A stretch of 64,000 bases of DNA from Rhodococcus sp. HNM0563 (lineage in GTDB: Bacteria; Actinomycetota; Actinomycetes; Mycobacteriales; Mycobacteriaceae). Location of the stretch: assembly GCF_012726195.1 (NCBI RefSeq), contig NZ_JAASAF010000006.1:427552-491551 (forward strand), read 5' to 3'. The translations under genes were made by a program, and so were the position numbers. Positions within the stretch are counted from its first letter, which is position 1; each line of letters begins with the position of its first letter. Positions 29,265 to 36,668 of the stretch are shown here, piece after piece. Under the pieces are notes generated by a model. That model had not been told where the DNA came from. It saw only the letters and a program-made list of their open reading frames with translations, and did no database searches.

Positions 29265-30464
29265 ATGGCTTACGACGTTGCCCGGATTCGGGGGTTGATC
29301 CCCTCGCTCGGCGACGGTTGGATCCACCTCGATCCGCAGGCAGGCATGCAGATCCCTGACGCGGTGTCGCGCACCGTCTCGACAGCGTTCCGGAACGCTG
29401 CAGGATCGGCGGCGGGCCGGCATGTCTCGAACCGTCGCAGCGCAGGGATTCTCGACGCGGCGCGCACCGCCATCGCCGACGTCGTGGGCGGAGATCCTGC
29501 CGCAGTGGTCCTCGGACCGAGTCGCGCCGTGTTGCTCGCGTGGCTGGCCGAATCGCTGAGCCCGAGACTCGGGCTCGGTACCGGCATGGTGCTTTCGCGT
29601 CTCGATGATGAGGCGAACGTGGCGCCATGGCTGCGGGTGGCGAGCCGTTACGGCGCGCAGGTGCGTTGGGCCGAGGTCGACATCGAGACCTGTGACATGC
29701 CGGCCTGGCAGTACGAGGAACTGATCACCCCGACGACGCGTCTGGTCGCTTTGTCGGCGGCCTCGTCGATCGTCGGCTCGGCGCCCGATGTCCGGGTGGT
29801 GGCCGACCTGGTCCACGACGTGGGGGGCCTCATGGTCGTCGACGCCGCAGGTGCCGCACCGTACGCCCACCTCGACATGGCCGATCTCGGCGCCGACATC
29901 GTCACCGTCGACGCTGCCGCGTGGGGCGGGCCACAGATCGGCGCGCTGGTCTTCGCCGACGCTGCGCACCTCGACCGGGTCCCGGCGATGTCACTCGACC
30001 CGCAGGCCCGAGGGCCGGAACGGCTCGAAGTCGGGGGCCATCAGTACGCGCTGCTCGCGGGTGTCACCACGTCGATCGATTTTCTGTCCTCGCTCGACGA
30101 CGAAGCCACCGGGACCCGACGGGAACGGCTCGAGATTTCCATCAGCTCGATGCAGCACTACCAGGACAAACTCTTCGAACGGCTGCTGCGCCAGCTCGAC
30201 AGCCTCACCGGTGTCGTTGTGCTCGGACGTGCGTCGAGTCGGGTACCCACGATCAGCTTCACGATCGACGGTGTGCCCGCGGACAAGGTGGCTGCGCACC
30301 TGGCGGATCGCCGCATCGCGACGGTCGCGAGCACTCGCGGGACGAGCCGGTTGCTCGACTCACTGGGTGTGAGCGACGAGGGCGGCGCTGTCAGCGTCGG
30401 CCTCGCGCCCTACACCACGGCGTTCGAGATCGACCAGCTCGTCCGCGAACTCCGCAATCTCTGA
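29265..30464 (+). CDS. Class V aminotransferase/cysteine desulfurase-like protein lacking the PLP lysine (Rv3778c-like)
   Basis: A 399-residue protein with the fold pattern of cysteine desulfurases: GWIHLDPQAGMQIPDAV, VVLGPSRAVLLAWLAE, SRLDDEANVAPWLR, LVHDVGGLMVVDAAGAAPY. The segment that normally reads HK before the GP loop is here DAAAWGGPQIGAL, so the lysine that binds PLP is replaced by Ala at about residue 219. The mycobacterial homolog Rv3778c, as I recall it, shows the same change, so this is a family trait. A different chemistry or a non-enzymatic role follows. It is divergent from bpa. Confidence 0.8.
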   Translation: MAYDVARIRGLIPSLGDGWIHLDPQAGMQIPDAVSRTVSTAFRNAAGSAAGRHVSNRRSAGILDAARTAIADVVGGDPAAVVLGPSRAVLLAWLAESLSPRLGLGTGMVLSRLDDEANVAPWLRVASRYGAQVRWAEVDIETCDMPAWQYEELITPTTRLVALSAASSIVGSAPDVRVVADLVHDVGGLMVVDAAGAAPYAHLDMADLGADIVTVDAAAWGGPQIGALVFADAAHLDRVPAMSLDPQARGPERLEVGGHQYALLAGVTTSIDFLSSLDDEATGTRRERLEISISSMQHYQDKLFERLLRQLDSLTGVVVLGRASSRVPTISFTIDGVPADKVAAHLADRRIATVASTRGTSRLLDSLGVSDEGGAVSVGLAPYTTAFEIDQLVRELRNL

Positions 30465-30478
30465 GCTCACCTCTGAGC

Positions 30479-31465
30479 TCACCTGCGGTCGATCTCGAGC
30501 ACCACCTTGCCCACTGTTTCCGGGGAGTCGAGAAGTTCGTGGGCCTTGGCGGCTTCCGCGATGGGGAGCTCGGCGTGCACGACGGGTTGGACCTTGCCTT
30601 CGGCAACCAGCGGCCAGAGATGTTCACGGACGGCTGCGACGATCGCGCTCTTGCCCGATTTCCCGGTATCGGGCCGGCCGCGCAACCCTGTTGCAACGAC
30701 GTGTCCACGCTTGGCGAGGAGCTTGCCGAGATTCAATTCGCCCTTGGTGCCGCCCTGCATCCCGATCACCACGAGCGTGCCGTCGGGGGCGAGGACGTCG
30801 ATATTGCGCGACAGGTACGCCGCGCCCATGTTGTCGAGCACCACGTTCGCGCCGCCGTAGGCCTTCTTCACTTCGGCGACGAAATCCTGGGCACGGTAGT
30901 CGATCGCCAGGTCTGCACCGAGTTCACGGCAGCGATCGAGTTTGCCTGCGGACGCCGTGACGGCCACCGTTGCGCCGAGGGCCTTACCGACCTGGATGGC
31001 ATGCGTACCGATACCGCCGCCGCCGCCGTGCACGAGCAGGACATCTCCGCGGGTCAGGCCGGCGCTCATGACGACGTTCGACCACACCGTGCACGCGACC
31101 TCGGGCAGAGATGCTGCCGCAGCGAGGTCCATGCCGGCAGGTACCGGAAGTAGCTGCGAGGCGGGAACCACAACCTGTTCCGCGTACCCGCCGCCGGTGA
31201 GCAGCGCGCAGACGCGATCGCCGATCTTCCACCCGGAGACACCCTCGCCCAGCTCGGCGACCACACCGGAACATTCGAGTCCGAGGATCTCGCTGGCCCC
31301 GGGCGGGGGCGGATACAGACCCCGACGCTGCAGCAGGTCGGCTCGGTTGACCGCGGTGGCGGCGACATCGAGAAGAACCTGGCCGGGACCGAGCTCCGGG
31401 TCCGGCTGTTCGATCCACTGGAGAACCTCGGGCCCACCGGGTTCGGTGGCGACGATTGCGTGCAT
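30479..31465 (-). CDS. Zinc-free quinone oxidoreductase, NAD(P)H-dependent (Rv3777-like)
   Basis: A 328-residue medium-chain reductase. It starts MHAIVATEPGGPEVLQW and has AVNRADLLQRRGLYPPPPGAS, GLECSGVVAELGEGV, the NADPH-binding LLVHGGGGGIGTHAIQVGKALGA, and a final KAHELLDSPETVGKVVLEI. There are no zinc ligands, so it is the quinone oxidoreductase/PIG3 type. TAACGT lies 7 bases before the ATG (leaderless). It is divergent from a MarR regulator, which may control it. Confidence 0.9.
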   Translation of the reverse strand: MHAIVATEPGGPEVLQWIEQPDPELGPGQVLLDVAATAVNRADLLQRRGLYPPPPGASEILGLECSGVVAELGEGVSGWKIGDRVCALLTGGGYAEQVVVPASQLLPVPAGMDLAAAASLPEVACTVWSNVVMSAGLTRGDVLLVHGGGGGIGTHAIQVGKALGATVAVTASAGKLDRCRELGADLAIDYRAQDFVAEVKKAYGGANVVLDNMGAAYLSRNIDVLAPDGTLVVIGMQGGTKGELNLGKLLAKRGHVVATGLRGRPDTGKSGKSAIVAAVREHLWPLVAEGKVQPVVHAELPIAEAAKAHELLDSPETVGKVVLEIDRR

Positions 31466-31472
31466 GTCGACG

Positions 31473-31478
31473 ACGTTA
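31473..31478 (-). promoter_or_regulatory. -10 box of a leaderless promoter for the quinone oxidoreductase
   Basis: TAACGT on the minus strand, 7 bases before the ATG. Confidence 0.4.
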
Positions 31479-31564
31479 TCGTGACGGGCTCGAGATAGGG
31501 CAATGACTCGCGAACATGCTCTCCACGGAGTACCTGGCGGTAACTTCTCGGGTAGGCACGTGAT

Positions 31565-31570
31565 TACACT
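31565..31570 (+). promoter_or_regulatory. -10 box of a leaderless promoter for the MarR gene
   Basis: TACACT is followed by 6 bases and the GTG start at 31577. Confidence 0.45.
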
Positions 31571-31576
31571 TCCCGC

Positions 31577-32047
31577 GTGACCGGCGAACATGACACACCG
31601 AACTGGCTGACCGCGGAGGAGCAGAACGCCTGGCGACGGTATATGGACGGCAATAGCCGGTTGATGGAAGTGCTCAATCGGAACCTGCATGACCAGCACG
31701 GGTTGTCTCTTGCCGAATACCGGATCCTCGTCATGCTGACCGAAGCTCCCGAGGGGTCCCTGCGTATGAGTGAACTCGCCGACGGTGTGCTGTCGTCCCG
31801 CAGTCGCCTCACCCATCAGATCCGGCGTATGGAGACCGACGGAATGGTCGTGCGGAGTTCGTGCCCCGACGACGGTCGCGGCGTGCTGGCCACCGTCACC
31901 GATGAAGGTCGTCGTCGCCTCGCGGAGGCTGCTCCCACCCACGTCGATGACGTGCGTACCAACCTCATCGATCTGCTGAGCAAGAGCGAGTTGAAGACCC
32001 TTGCCCGGATTTTTGCGCGCGTGGACGGGGCCCTCGCTGAAAAGTAG
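31577..32047 (+). CDS. MarR-family transcriptional regulator
   Basis: A 156-residue winged-helix protein: LSLAEYRILVMLTEAPEG, the recognition helix region MSELADGVLSSRSRLTHQIRRMETDGMV and the wing RSSCPDDGRGVLATVTDEG. It is divergent from the quinone oxidoreductase with 111 bp between starts, a common pairing for redox or quinone sensing regulators. The start is GTG with a -10-like TACACT six bases upstream. Confidence 0.88.
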   Translation: MTGEHDTPNWLTAEEQNAWRRYMDGNSRLMEVLNRNLHDQHGLSLAEYRILVMLTEAPEGSLRMSELADGVLSSRSRLTHQIRRMETDGMVVRSSCPDDGRGVLATVTDEGRRRLAEAAPTHVDDVRTNLIDLLSKSELKTLARIFARVDGALAEK

Positions 32048-32075
32048 TTCGGGGATGCAGTTAGGATTTGGCACG

Positions 32076-32160
32076 GAAGCGTGGCAGAGCGGCCGAATGC
32101 ACTCGCCTTGAAAGCGAGCGTCGTGAGAGCGACCGGGGGTTCAAATCCCTCCGCTTCCGC
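32076..32160 (+). tRNA. tRNA-Ser (anticodon UGA)
   Basis: The acceptor stem GGAAGCG pairs with CGCTTCC at the 3' end. The anticodon loop CTTGAAA carries TGA between CTCGC and GCGAG. A long variable arm and a GGTTCAAATCC T-loop are typical of serine tRNAs. CCA is not encoded. The accessory island begins directly behind it. Confidence 0.95.
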
Positions 32161-32168
32161 CGATGAGA

Positions 32169-32212
32169 ACGGCCCCTGTCCAGCGCATATTGCCTGGTAG
32201 GGGCCGTTTTTC
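32169..32212 (+). terminator. Rho-independent terminator after tRNA-Ser
   Basis: AACGGCCCCT and AGGGGCCGTT form a 10-bp stem with a 21-base loop, followed by a T-run, 8 bp behind the tRNA. Confidence 0.85.
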
Positions 32213-32286
32213 TCTGGATTGTCAGGTGCCAGCCGACGGCTTTGCCTACGCTCTGCGCTGATCATAGATAAGGAGCGCTGTCACCC

Positions 32287-32928
32287 ATGATCACCGTCGC
32301 CGACCTGGCCGGCGCCGTCTACACCTCGGGAAAGGTGTTCGACGGCCTCGCTACCGGCCGCCTCGACACCGAGAACTTTCTGCGCTCGGGAAGCCTGGCC
32401 GGAATCTCCTCCCGCGCCGACCTTGCGCTGCTCGAGGACCTCCGGGACGTCGCGCAGTTCATCATCGACCGCCACGATCAGCCGGTCGACGCCGGTTACG
32501 TCCGTGCGATCAATGAGCAAATCACCCGCAGCGGTGCCCTGCATCCCGGGCGGCTACGCACCGACGACCAGCAGATCGGCGTCGGAACCCGCTACGGCCG
32601 GCACACACCGCCCGCGCTGACCGAGAACGATCTGCAGCGATTGATCGACTCGCTGGCCAGCGATGACGTCACTGAGAACGCGCTGGATCTGTTCGTGGAG
32701 CTCGCCAAGGCACAGCCGTTCGAGGACGGGAACAAACGGACCGCGTTGTTCGCTGCAAACAGTCTGCTCATCGGCCACGGCGTGTTGCTGGTCATTCCCG
32801 TCGACGAGCAGGATCCGCAGCTGGCCGATACCTTCAACGATCTGCTCGCCAAGGCGTACATCCACGACGAGCACACCCCGGTGAAGGGCCTGCTGCGCGA
32901 CCGCGGACTCACCACGCTTCCGCGCTGA
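32287..32928 (+). CDS. Fic/Doc-family protein with altered active-site motif
   Basis: A 213-residue protein with the Fic fold: GRLRTDDQQIGVGTRYG, then KAQPFEDGNKRTALFAANSLL. The consensus HPFxxGN(G/K)R is present except that the catalytic histidine is Gln (Q143). The anion-hole G148-N149-K150-R151 is kept. Fic enzymes AMPylate or otherwise modify proteins using this histidine as base, so activity may be lost or altered. AAGGAG lies 11 bases before the ATG, a long spacing. It is the first gene behind tRNA-Ser; no separate antitoxin gene is next to it. Confidence 0.8.
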   Translation: MITVADLAGAVYTSGKVFDGLATGRLDTENFLRSGSLAGISSRADLALLEDLRDVAQFIIDRHDQPVDAGYVRAINEQITRSGALHPGRLRTDDQQIGVGTRYGRHTPPALTENDLQRLIDSLASDDVTENALDLFVELAKAQPFEDGNKRTALFAANSLLIGHGVLLVIPVDEQDPQLADTFNDLLAKAYIHDEHTPVKGLLRDRGLTTLPR

Positions 32929-33223
32929 CCGATGTGAGAAAGGATCGCCACCGCGCCGTTGCTCTCCGTGACGATCCGCTCGGTGGTCTCGGGTCGCTCC
33001 CGGAACGATTCTCCGTCACGGACTTCCTGCGTGATCTGGGCGTCAGGTTCTGGGGATCCGAGAACCGACCCGGCGTCACCACCGACCACAGAACTCGCGC
33101 TCTGCCTCTGGCGGAGCCGGCCTCGGGCCAGGCCGGAACAACCAGCCGTCCAGGTCTCGTTGACGTGGTTGACGATTAAGAGGACAATGTGATTGACGCA
33201 GTTGACCTTTTAGGAGGCTTCGT
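32929..33223. other. Gap of ~295 bp before the RES/Xre module; no convincing gene
   Basis: Short open frames of ~80 codons exist on both strands but none shows a ribosome binding site or recognisable sequence. The right end carries the TTGAC repeats described separately and the AGGAGG of the antitoxin gene. Confidence 0.5.
33160..33206 (+). promoter_or_regulatory. Two direct repeats of TTGACG-N3-TTGAC, candidate TA operator
   Basis: TTGAC occurs at 33160, 33169, 33193 and 33202. The pairs have 9-bp internal spacing and the two pairs are exactly 33 bp apart, about three helical turns. They end 18 bp before the antitoxin ATG. Autoregulation by Xre-type antitoxins fits such an arrangement. Some TTGACG copies could also serve as -35 elements. 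Confidence 0.5.
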
Positions 33224-33757
33224 ATGGATACCCCCACCCTGGCCGCAAAGGAACGCGAGCTCATGGACCTCCTCACCCGCCGCGTCCACGCCACGTTCCG
33301 GGACGCACGCGAGGCCGGCGTCCCGGCCGAGGTCTTCGACGACGTCGAGGCCATCGCTGCCTCGATGGCCGCGGGTCTGCCCACTGCCCACGTCTACGAC
33401 CTGCTCGTGGGTCCGTTCTACGACACCGGCGGCCTGACCCGGTGGTGGGGCATCAGCCGCCAAGCGGTCAACAAGGCTGTGGCCGCGGGTACCGTGATCG
33501 CCTGCCGGCTCGCCGACGACGGCCCGTGGGTCTATCCCACCTGGCAGTTCACCGCCGAGGGGACCGTGCACCCGCACCTGATCACCCTGTGGAAGATCCT
33601 TCGCGAGGCCGCCGACCTGTGGACCTGCGCGGTCTGGCTACGCAGCCGGCAGCCCGGTCTCGGCGACCGCACCGCGGTCGAATGGGTCACCGACGGCCAT
33701 CCCGTCGACACCGCACTGGCGCTGGCCAGCGCTGATGCCGAGCGGTGGCGCCAGTGA
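33224..33757 (+). CDS. Xre/MbcA/ParS-type antitoxin of RES module 1
   Basis: A 177-residue protein with AGGAGG six bases before its ATG. A helix-turn-helix lies around residues 65-95 (GGLTRWWGISRQAVNKAVAAG), followed by PWVYPTWQF and a C-terminal helical domain (TVHPHLITLWKILREAADLWTCAVWLRS) that corresponds to the toxin-binding part of Xre/MbcA/ParS antitoxins. Its last 4 bases overlap the GTG of the toxin gene. It should neutralise the RES toxin and repress the operon. Confidence 0.8.
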   Translation: MDTPTLAAKERELMDLLTRRVHATFRDAREAGVPAEVFDDVEAIAASMAAGLPTAHVYDLLVGPFYDTGGLTRWWGISRQAVNKAVAAGTVIACRLADDGPWVYPTWQFTAEGTVHPHLITLWKILREAADLWTCAVWLRSRQPGLGDRTAVEWVTDGHPVDTALALASADAERWRQ

Positions 33758-34374
33758 CACGGGACTCCGTTGCTCTGCGTCCACCGGCCCTGCCGCTGAA
33801 GGATTTCCCCGGCTGCGAGGTCACCACATCACAGAAGCTCATCCGTGGCCACAGCGCGGCCAACGGTCCGTGGTGGTTCTCTTCTTCGGGCGGTGGCCGG
33901 TTCGACCTGACGCCGCCGCGAGGCACCTGTTACGTCGCGTTCGACGAGGTCACCGCGATCCGGGAGACCGTCGGCGAGGCACTGGCCACCACCGGGATCA
34001 TCACCGACACCTTCGCCGCTACCCGGCAGCTCTCGACCCTGGCCGTGCAGCACGACCACCGCGTCGCCGACACCTGCGCGGAGCGGGCCGCGGACTTCGG
34101 TCTCACCCGGGAGCTGGCGTCCATGACGCCGTACGCGGTGCCGCAGGAGTGGGCTTGCGCGTTCGAGGCCGTCAGCTTCGGCGGGCTGCGTTACCAGACC
34201 CGGTTCACCACCGGGCCGAACCCGAACGCCGTCGCCCTGTTCAACGACGCGGGTGAAGCTGCGTGGCCGGAGGATTCGAGCCCGGAGCCGTTCATCGCGG
34301 CAGCCCGGCGGTGCGGCTTCACTGTCGCCGGCGCGCCGAGGTCGGTGCGAATCGTCTCGCCGCCGACGAGCTGA
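33754..34374 (+). CDS. RES-domain toxin of module 1
   Basis: A 206-residue protein. The RES core is KLIRGHSAANGPWWFSS, GGGRFDLTPPRGTCYVAF and DEVTAIRETVG, giving the conserved Arg, Tyr and Glu of the family; a later serine-containing segment follows (LSTLAV). RES toxins such as MbcT degrade NAD+. The GTG start overlaps the antitoxin stop (GTGA), which gives coupled translation with the antitoxin first. It faces the second RES module across ~1.7 kb. Confidence 0.82.
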   Translation: MTRDSVALRPPALPLKDFPGCEVTTSQKLIRGHSAANGPWWFSSSGGGRFDLTPPRGTCYVAFDEVTAIRETVGEALATTGIITDTFAATRQLSTLAVQHDHRVADTCAERAADFGLTRELASMTPYAVPQEWACAFEAVSFGGLRYQTRFTTGPNPNAVALFNDAGEAAWPEDSSPEPFIAAARRCGFTVAGAPRSVRIVSPPTS

Positions 34375-34482
34375 TACGGCCCGGGTGTAGCACTCTCCGC
34401 ATCATCAACATGAATGGGAAGTCGAACGACCGTGAGTGTCTGATGACGAGTGTTGCCAGGGGAGGTCGGAGAGAATGAGCCG

Positions 34483-35064
34483 GTGGCGCTCAGGAACAGA
34501 CAAGGCACGAAATCACGTACCAAGTGGCTGACCGCCGCCTTCTGGGTCGTGACCTTCTTGTTCGCCTATATGCTCGGGCACCTCGACTGGTGGGCATGGC
34601 TGGTGTATTTAGGGGCAGGATCGACGCTCACTTATATCTGGTGGAGACGGCGTCATCGCAGTAGATATGCGATTTTGTTCGGCTCGACCTGCGCGTTGCT
34701 GGTAGTCATGATGCTGACAATGATCGGGTGGGCACTCTTTGCGTCCGTCTCGGTCCCGGTAGATAGCGTCGGACCGCGGAGGGTTGTCTGCGGATCCGTC
34801 ATCAACCCGGTGTCCGCCAACGAGCTGAAAGTTACGATCGCCGGATCGGGTGATTCCGTAGTCCAGTCTCGTCCGATACCGCAGAGTGAGCTGGAGCGGG
34901 TGTGTTCGAACTGGCTCGACTTTCGCGGTAGTAGAGCAGTCGATCTGGCTTTGATAAGTCTGTTTGGGGCTGTGCGGGCTGCTGGGCACTTCGTTCCGCC
35001 GAGAGCTTCCTCGACCGCTTGCACGACACCATGGCCTAGCCCAACAGATCGGGGACAACGATGA
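34483..35064 (+). CDS. Hypothetical membrane protein
   Basis: A 193-residue protein with a GTG start (34450 is an in-frame alternative). There are three hydrophobic segments in the first half (WLTAAFWVVTFLFAYMLG; WWAWLVYLGAGSTLTYIWW; AILFGSTCALLVVMMLTMIGWALF), then a polar region of ~80 residues with two cysteines (RVVCGSVI; LERVCSNWLDF) and a weaker fourth segment. I do not recognise the family. Its stop overlaps the ATG of the next gene (ATGA), so the two may act together. Confidence 0.5.
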   Translation: MALRNRQGTKSRTKWLTAAFWVVTFLFAYMLGHLDWWAWLVYLGAGSTLTYIWWRRRHRSRYAILFGSTCALLVVMMLTMIGWALFASVSVPVDSVGPRRVVCGSVINPVSANELKVTIAGSGDSVVQSRPIPQSELERVCSNWLDFRGSRAVDLALISLFGAVRAAGHFVPPRASSTACTTPWPSPTDRGQR

Positions 35065-35478
35065 CCTCAGCTCACGAGACTTCCGATTCGCTCGTCTCAG
35101 CACTTGCGAAAGCGGACATCCCGACTATCAATCACGAGTTCATTCGCGACATCACGTCGGCTGTTGGGATTCTCAGCTATCACGCTGTTTCTGCCAGTAC
35201 GTCATACATGGTTGCGAGTCGGCGCGATGGCGGGCCGGACTTGCACATCCACTACGGGTACACGAATGGATTCACGAGCGAGGAGGAGATCGTTCGCGTT
35301 GCAGGTAGCGGTCCTGTGCGTGCACCCAGCTCCCGGAAGGGCACCTGGTACGTGGGGCATCCGGAGAACGCCCTCCGTCATCGCGATGGCTCCTCGCGTG
35401 ACGCTCGGCGGGAAGCCGGCTACTGCAGCTGCGGGATGCAACTGTCCTTACGGGGGAGTATGCGACTACTGCGACTAG
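35061..35478 (+). pseudogene. Small Cys-rich-tailed protein interrupted by a frameshift
   Basis: The frame starting at 35061 reads sensibly to GTWYVGHPE (near 35365) and then turns into Arg-rich sequence. Skipping one base there moves to a frame that continues TPSVIAMAPRVTLGGKPATA, then AAGCNCPYGGVCDYCD, and stops at 35478. The joined product would have ~138 residues and end in a CxCx5CxxC cluster. This fits a one-base insertion, real or a sequencing error. No family recognised. It is translationally coupled to the membrane protein upstream. Confidence 0.45.
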
Positions 35479-35532
35479 CTACGAGGCCCGCGCGACGAGA
35501 GTGCCTCTGCCGCCACGTCATCAACCACACGG

Positions 35533-35576
35533 AACCCGCACTCTGTCCTCTCCGGCAGGGTGCGGGTTCTTCTTTT
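35533..35576 (+). terminator. Rho-independent terminator
   Basis: AACCCGCAC and GTGCGGGTT form a perfect 9-bp stem, with CTTCTTTT after it. It lies 55 bp behind the Cys-rich gene and ends the plus-strand transcript of the island. Confidence 0.8.
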
Positions 35577-35644
35577 CGCTTCGACACGGCCGCCGTGTGG
35601 CGCGTAGCCCTCCAATTCCAGTTCATGGCTCTATTCTCGAGGCC

Positions 35645-35895
35645 GTGGCCAGCGACGACACCCCAGCCTCGACCACCTCCTTGCCGACCTACGCGCCCGC
35701 AGCGACCTCGCCACCGAGGCCGGCCTTGCGGAGATCGCCGAACTGGGCACCGTCGAACTCACCATCGCCGAGCTCGACCAGCTCCTCGACCGCCTCGAGG
35801 ATTACGAGACCGAGGTCATCACCCACGAATTCATGCGCCGGCGGCCATCACCTCTGCACGGACGGCACATCGCAGCGACACCTATAGCCCCATAG
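35645..35895 (+). pseudogene. Small helical protein, probably frameshifted in a C-run
   Basis: A GTG at 35645 gives VASDDTP and then loses sense. From 35665 the next frame gives SLDHLLADLRARSDLATEAG, then LAEIAELGTVELTIAELDQL and a stop at 35895, a plausible amphipathic helical protein with no start of its own. The frames would join if the CCCC run at 35661-35664 had one more C. I take it as a broken gene or a sequence error. Product would be ~84 residues; function unknown. Confidence 0.4.
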
Positions 35896-35998
35896 GGGTT
35901 ATAGGGATAGTGCTGATCGAGACGGACCTGACAGTGGAAAGCAACCGAATCGACAGAACACCCTATTTGAACAGTGGTTATGACACGTCCCTATAGGG
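35881..35998. repeat. Two CCTATAG-based palindromes
   Basis: At 35881-35905 an imperfect palindrome has 11-base arms matching at 10 positions (CCTATAGCCCC / GGGGTTATAGG) around ATA. At 35989-35998 CCCTATAGGG is a perfect 10-bp palindrome. They share the core CCTATAG and lie 108 bp apart in AT-richer DNA at the junction of the two converging halves of the island. Confidence 0.55.
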
Positions 35999-36053
35999 GG
36001 TGGTGACTATGCCAGCCACTGCGCACATCGCATCCAACTCGTAATGTTCTGTC

Positions 36054-36668
36054 CTACAACGAATTGCGGCACTTGACGCAGTCCGCATCCGGAACCGGCG
36101 TGACCGGAATGCCGGTCCCCTGCAATGCCTTCAGAAGCAACCGGCGCCCCCGACCGCCGCGGTACGCGGACCGGTAGTGGGTTCCCTCGACCTTCGCCGT
36201 GGCAGGCTGATCCTCATATATCGCGCGGGCCCACTGCTGGGTCAGCTCGCGGTTCTCGTTGCCGGATGCGAGCGCGGGCAGCGCACCGATCGCCATCGCC
36301 GCGCCCGGCTGATCCAGGTTGTAGGTGTCGATCTCGCGCAGCGGACGCAACCGGGCAACGCGCCAGTTCGAGCACAGTGGCGCGACCCCGGCCTCGCCGA
36401 ACGCCTCACACGCGGATGTCGCGAGATCGACCGCCAGGTAGATCACCGACCGCCCGTCAGCGTCGACCGCCGGCGCCGCGAAAGACGCGCTGTGGTGATC
36501 GAACTGGGCGAGCGGCCCGAACGACCGGAACGTCGCCCCGTTCGGGGTGAACCGATCGCGGTGATAGATCCCGTACCACGGTGCTGCCGTTCCGTCGGCC
36601 GGCGTCCATGCCCACCGGTGATCGGCGGCGGGCAACGGCCGCGCCGGTGCCTCGAGAGGCTTGGCCAT
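36054..36668 (-). CDS. RES-domain toxin of module 2
   Basis: A 204-residue protein. The RES core runs from WYGIYHRDRFTPNGATFRSFG through FDHHSASFAAP to SVIYLAVDLATSACEAFGE, with the conserved Arg, the aromatic residue and the terminal Glu. It ends with a cysteine pair (DCVKCRNSL). The ATG shares one base with the antitoxin stop (TGATG). It is not close in sequence to the RES toxin at 33754, so the two modules were acquired separately rather than duplicated. Confidence 0.8.
   Translation of the reverse strand: MAKPLEAPARPLPAADHRWAWTPADGTAAPWYGIYHRDRFTPNGATFRSFGPLAQFDHHSASFAAPAVDADGRSVIYLAVDLATSACEAFGEAGVAPLCSNWRVARLRPLREIDTYNLDQPGAAMAIGALPALASGNENRELTQQWARAIYEDQPATAKVEGTHYRSAYRGGRGRRLLLKALQGTGIPVTPVPDADCVKCRNSL

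Noticed and set aside
35061..35996. A 311-residue reading of the Cys-tailed small gene
   Set aside because: After residue ~105 it becomes Arg/Pro-rich and passes through a clear terminator at 35533-35576, so the long form is not a real protein.
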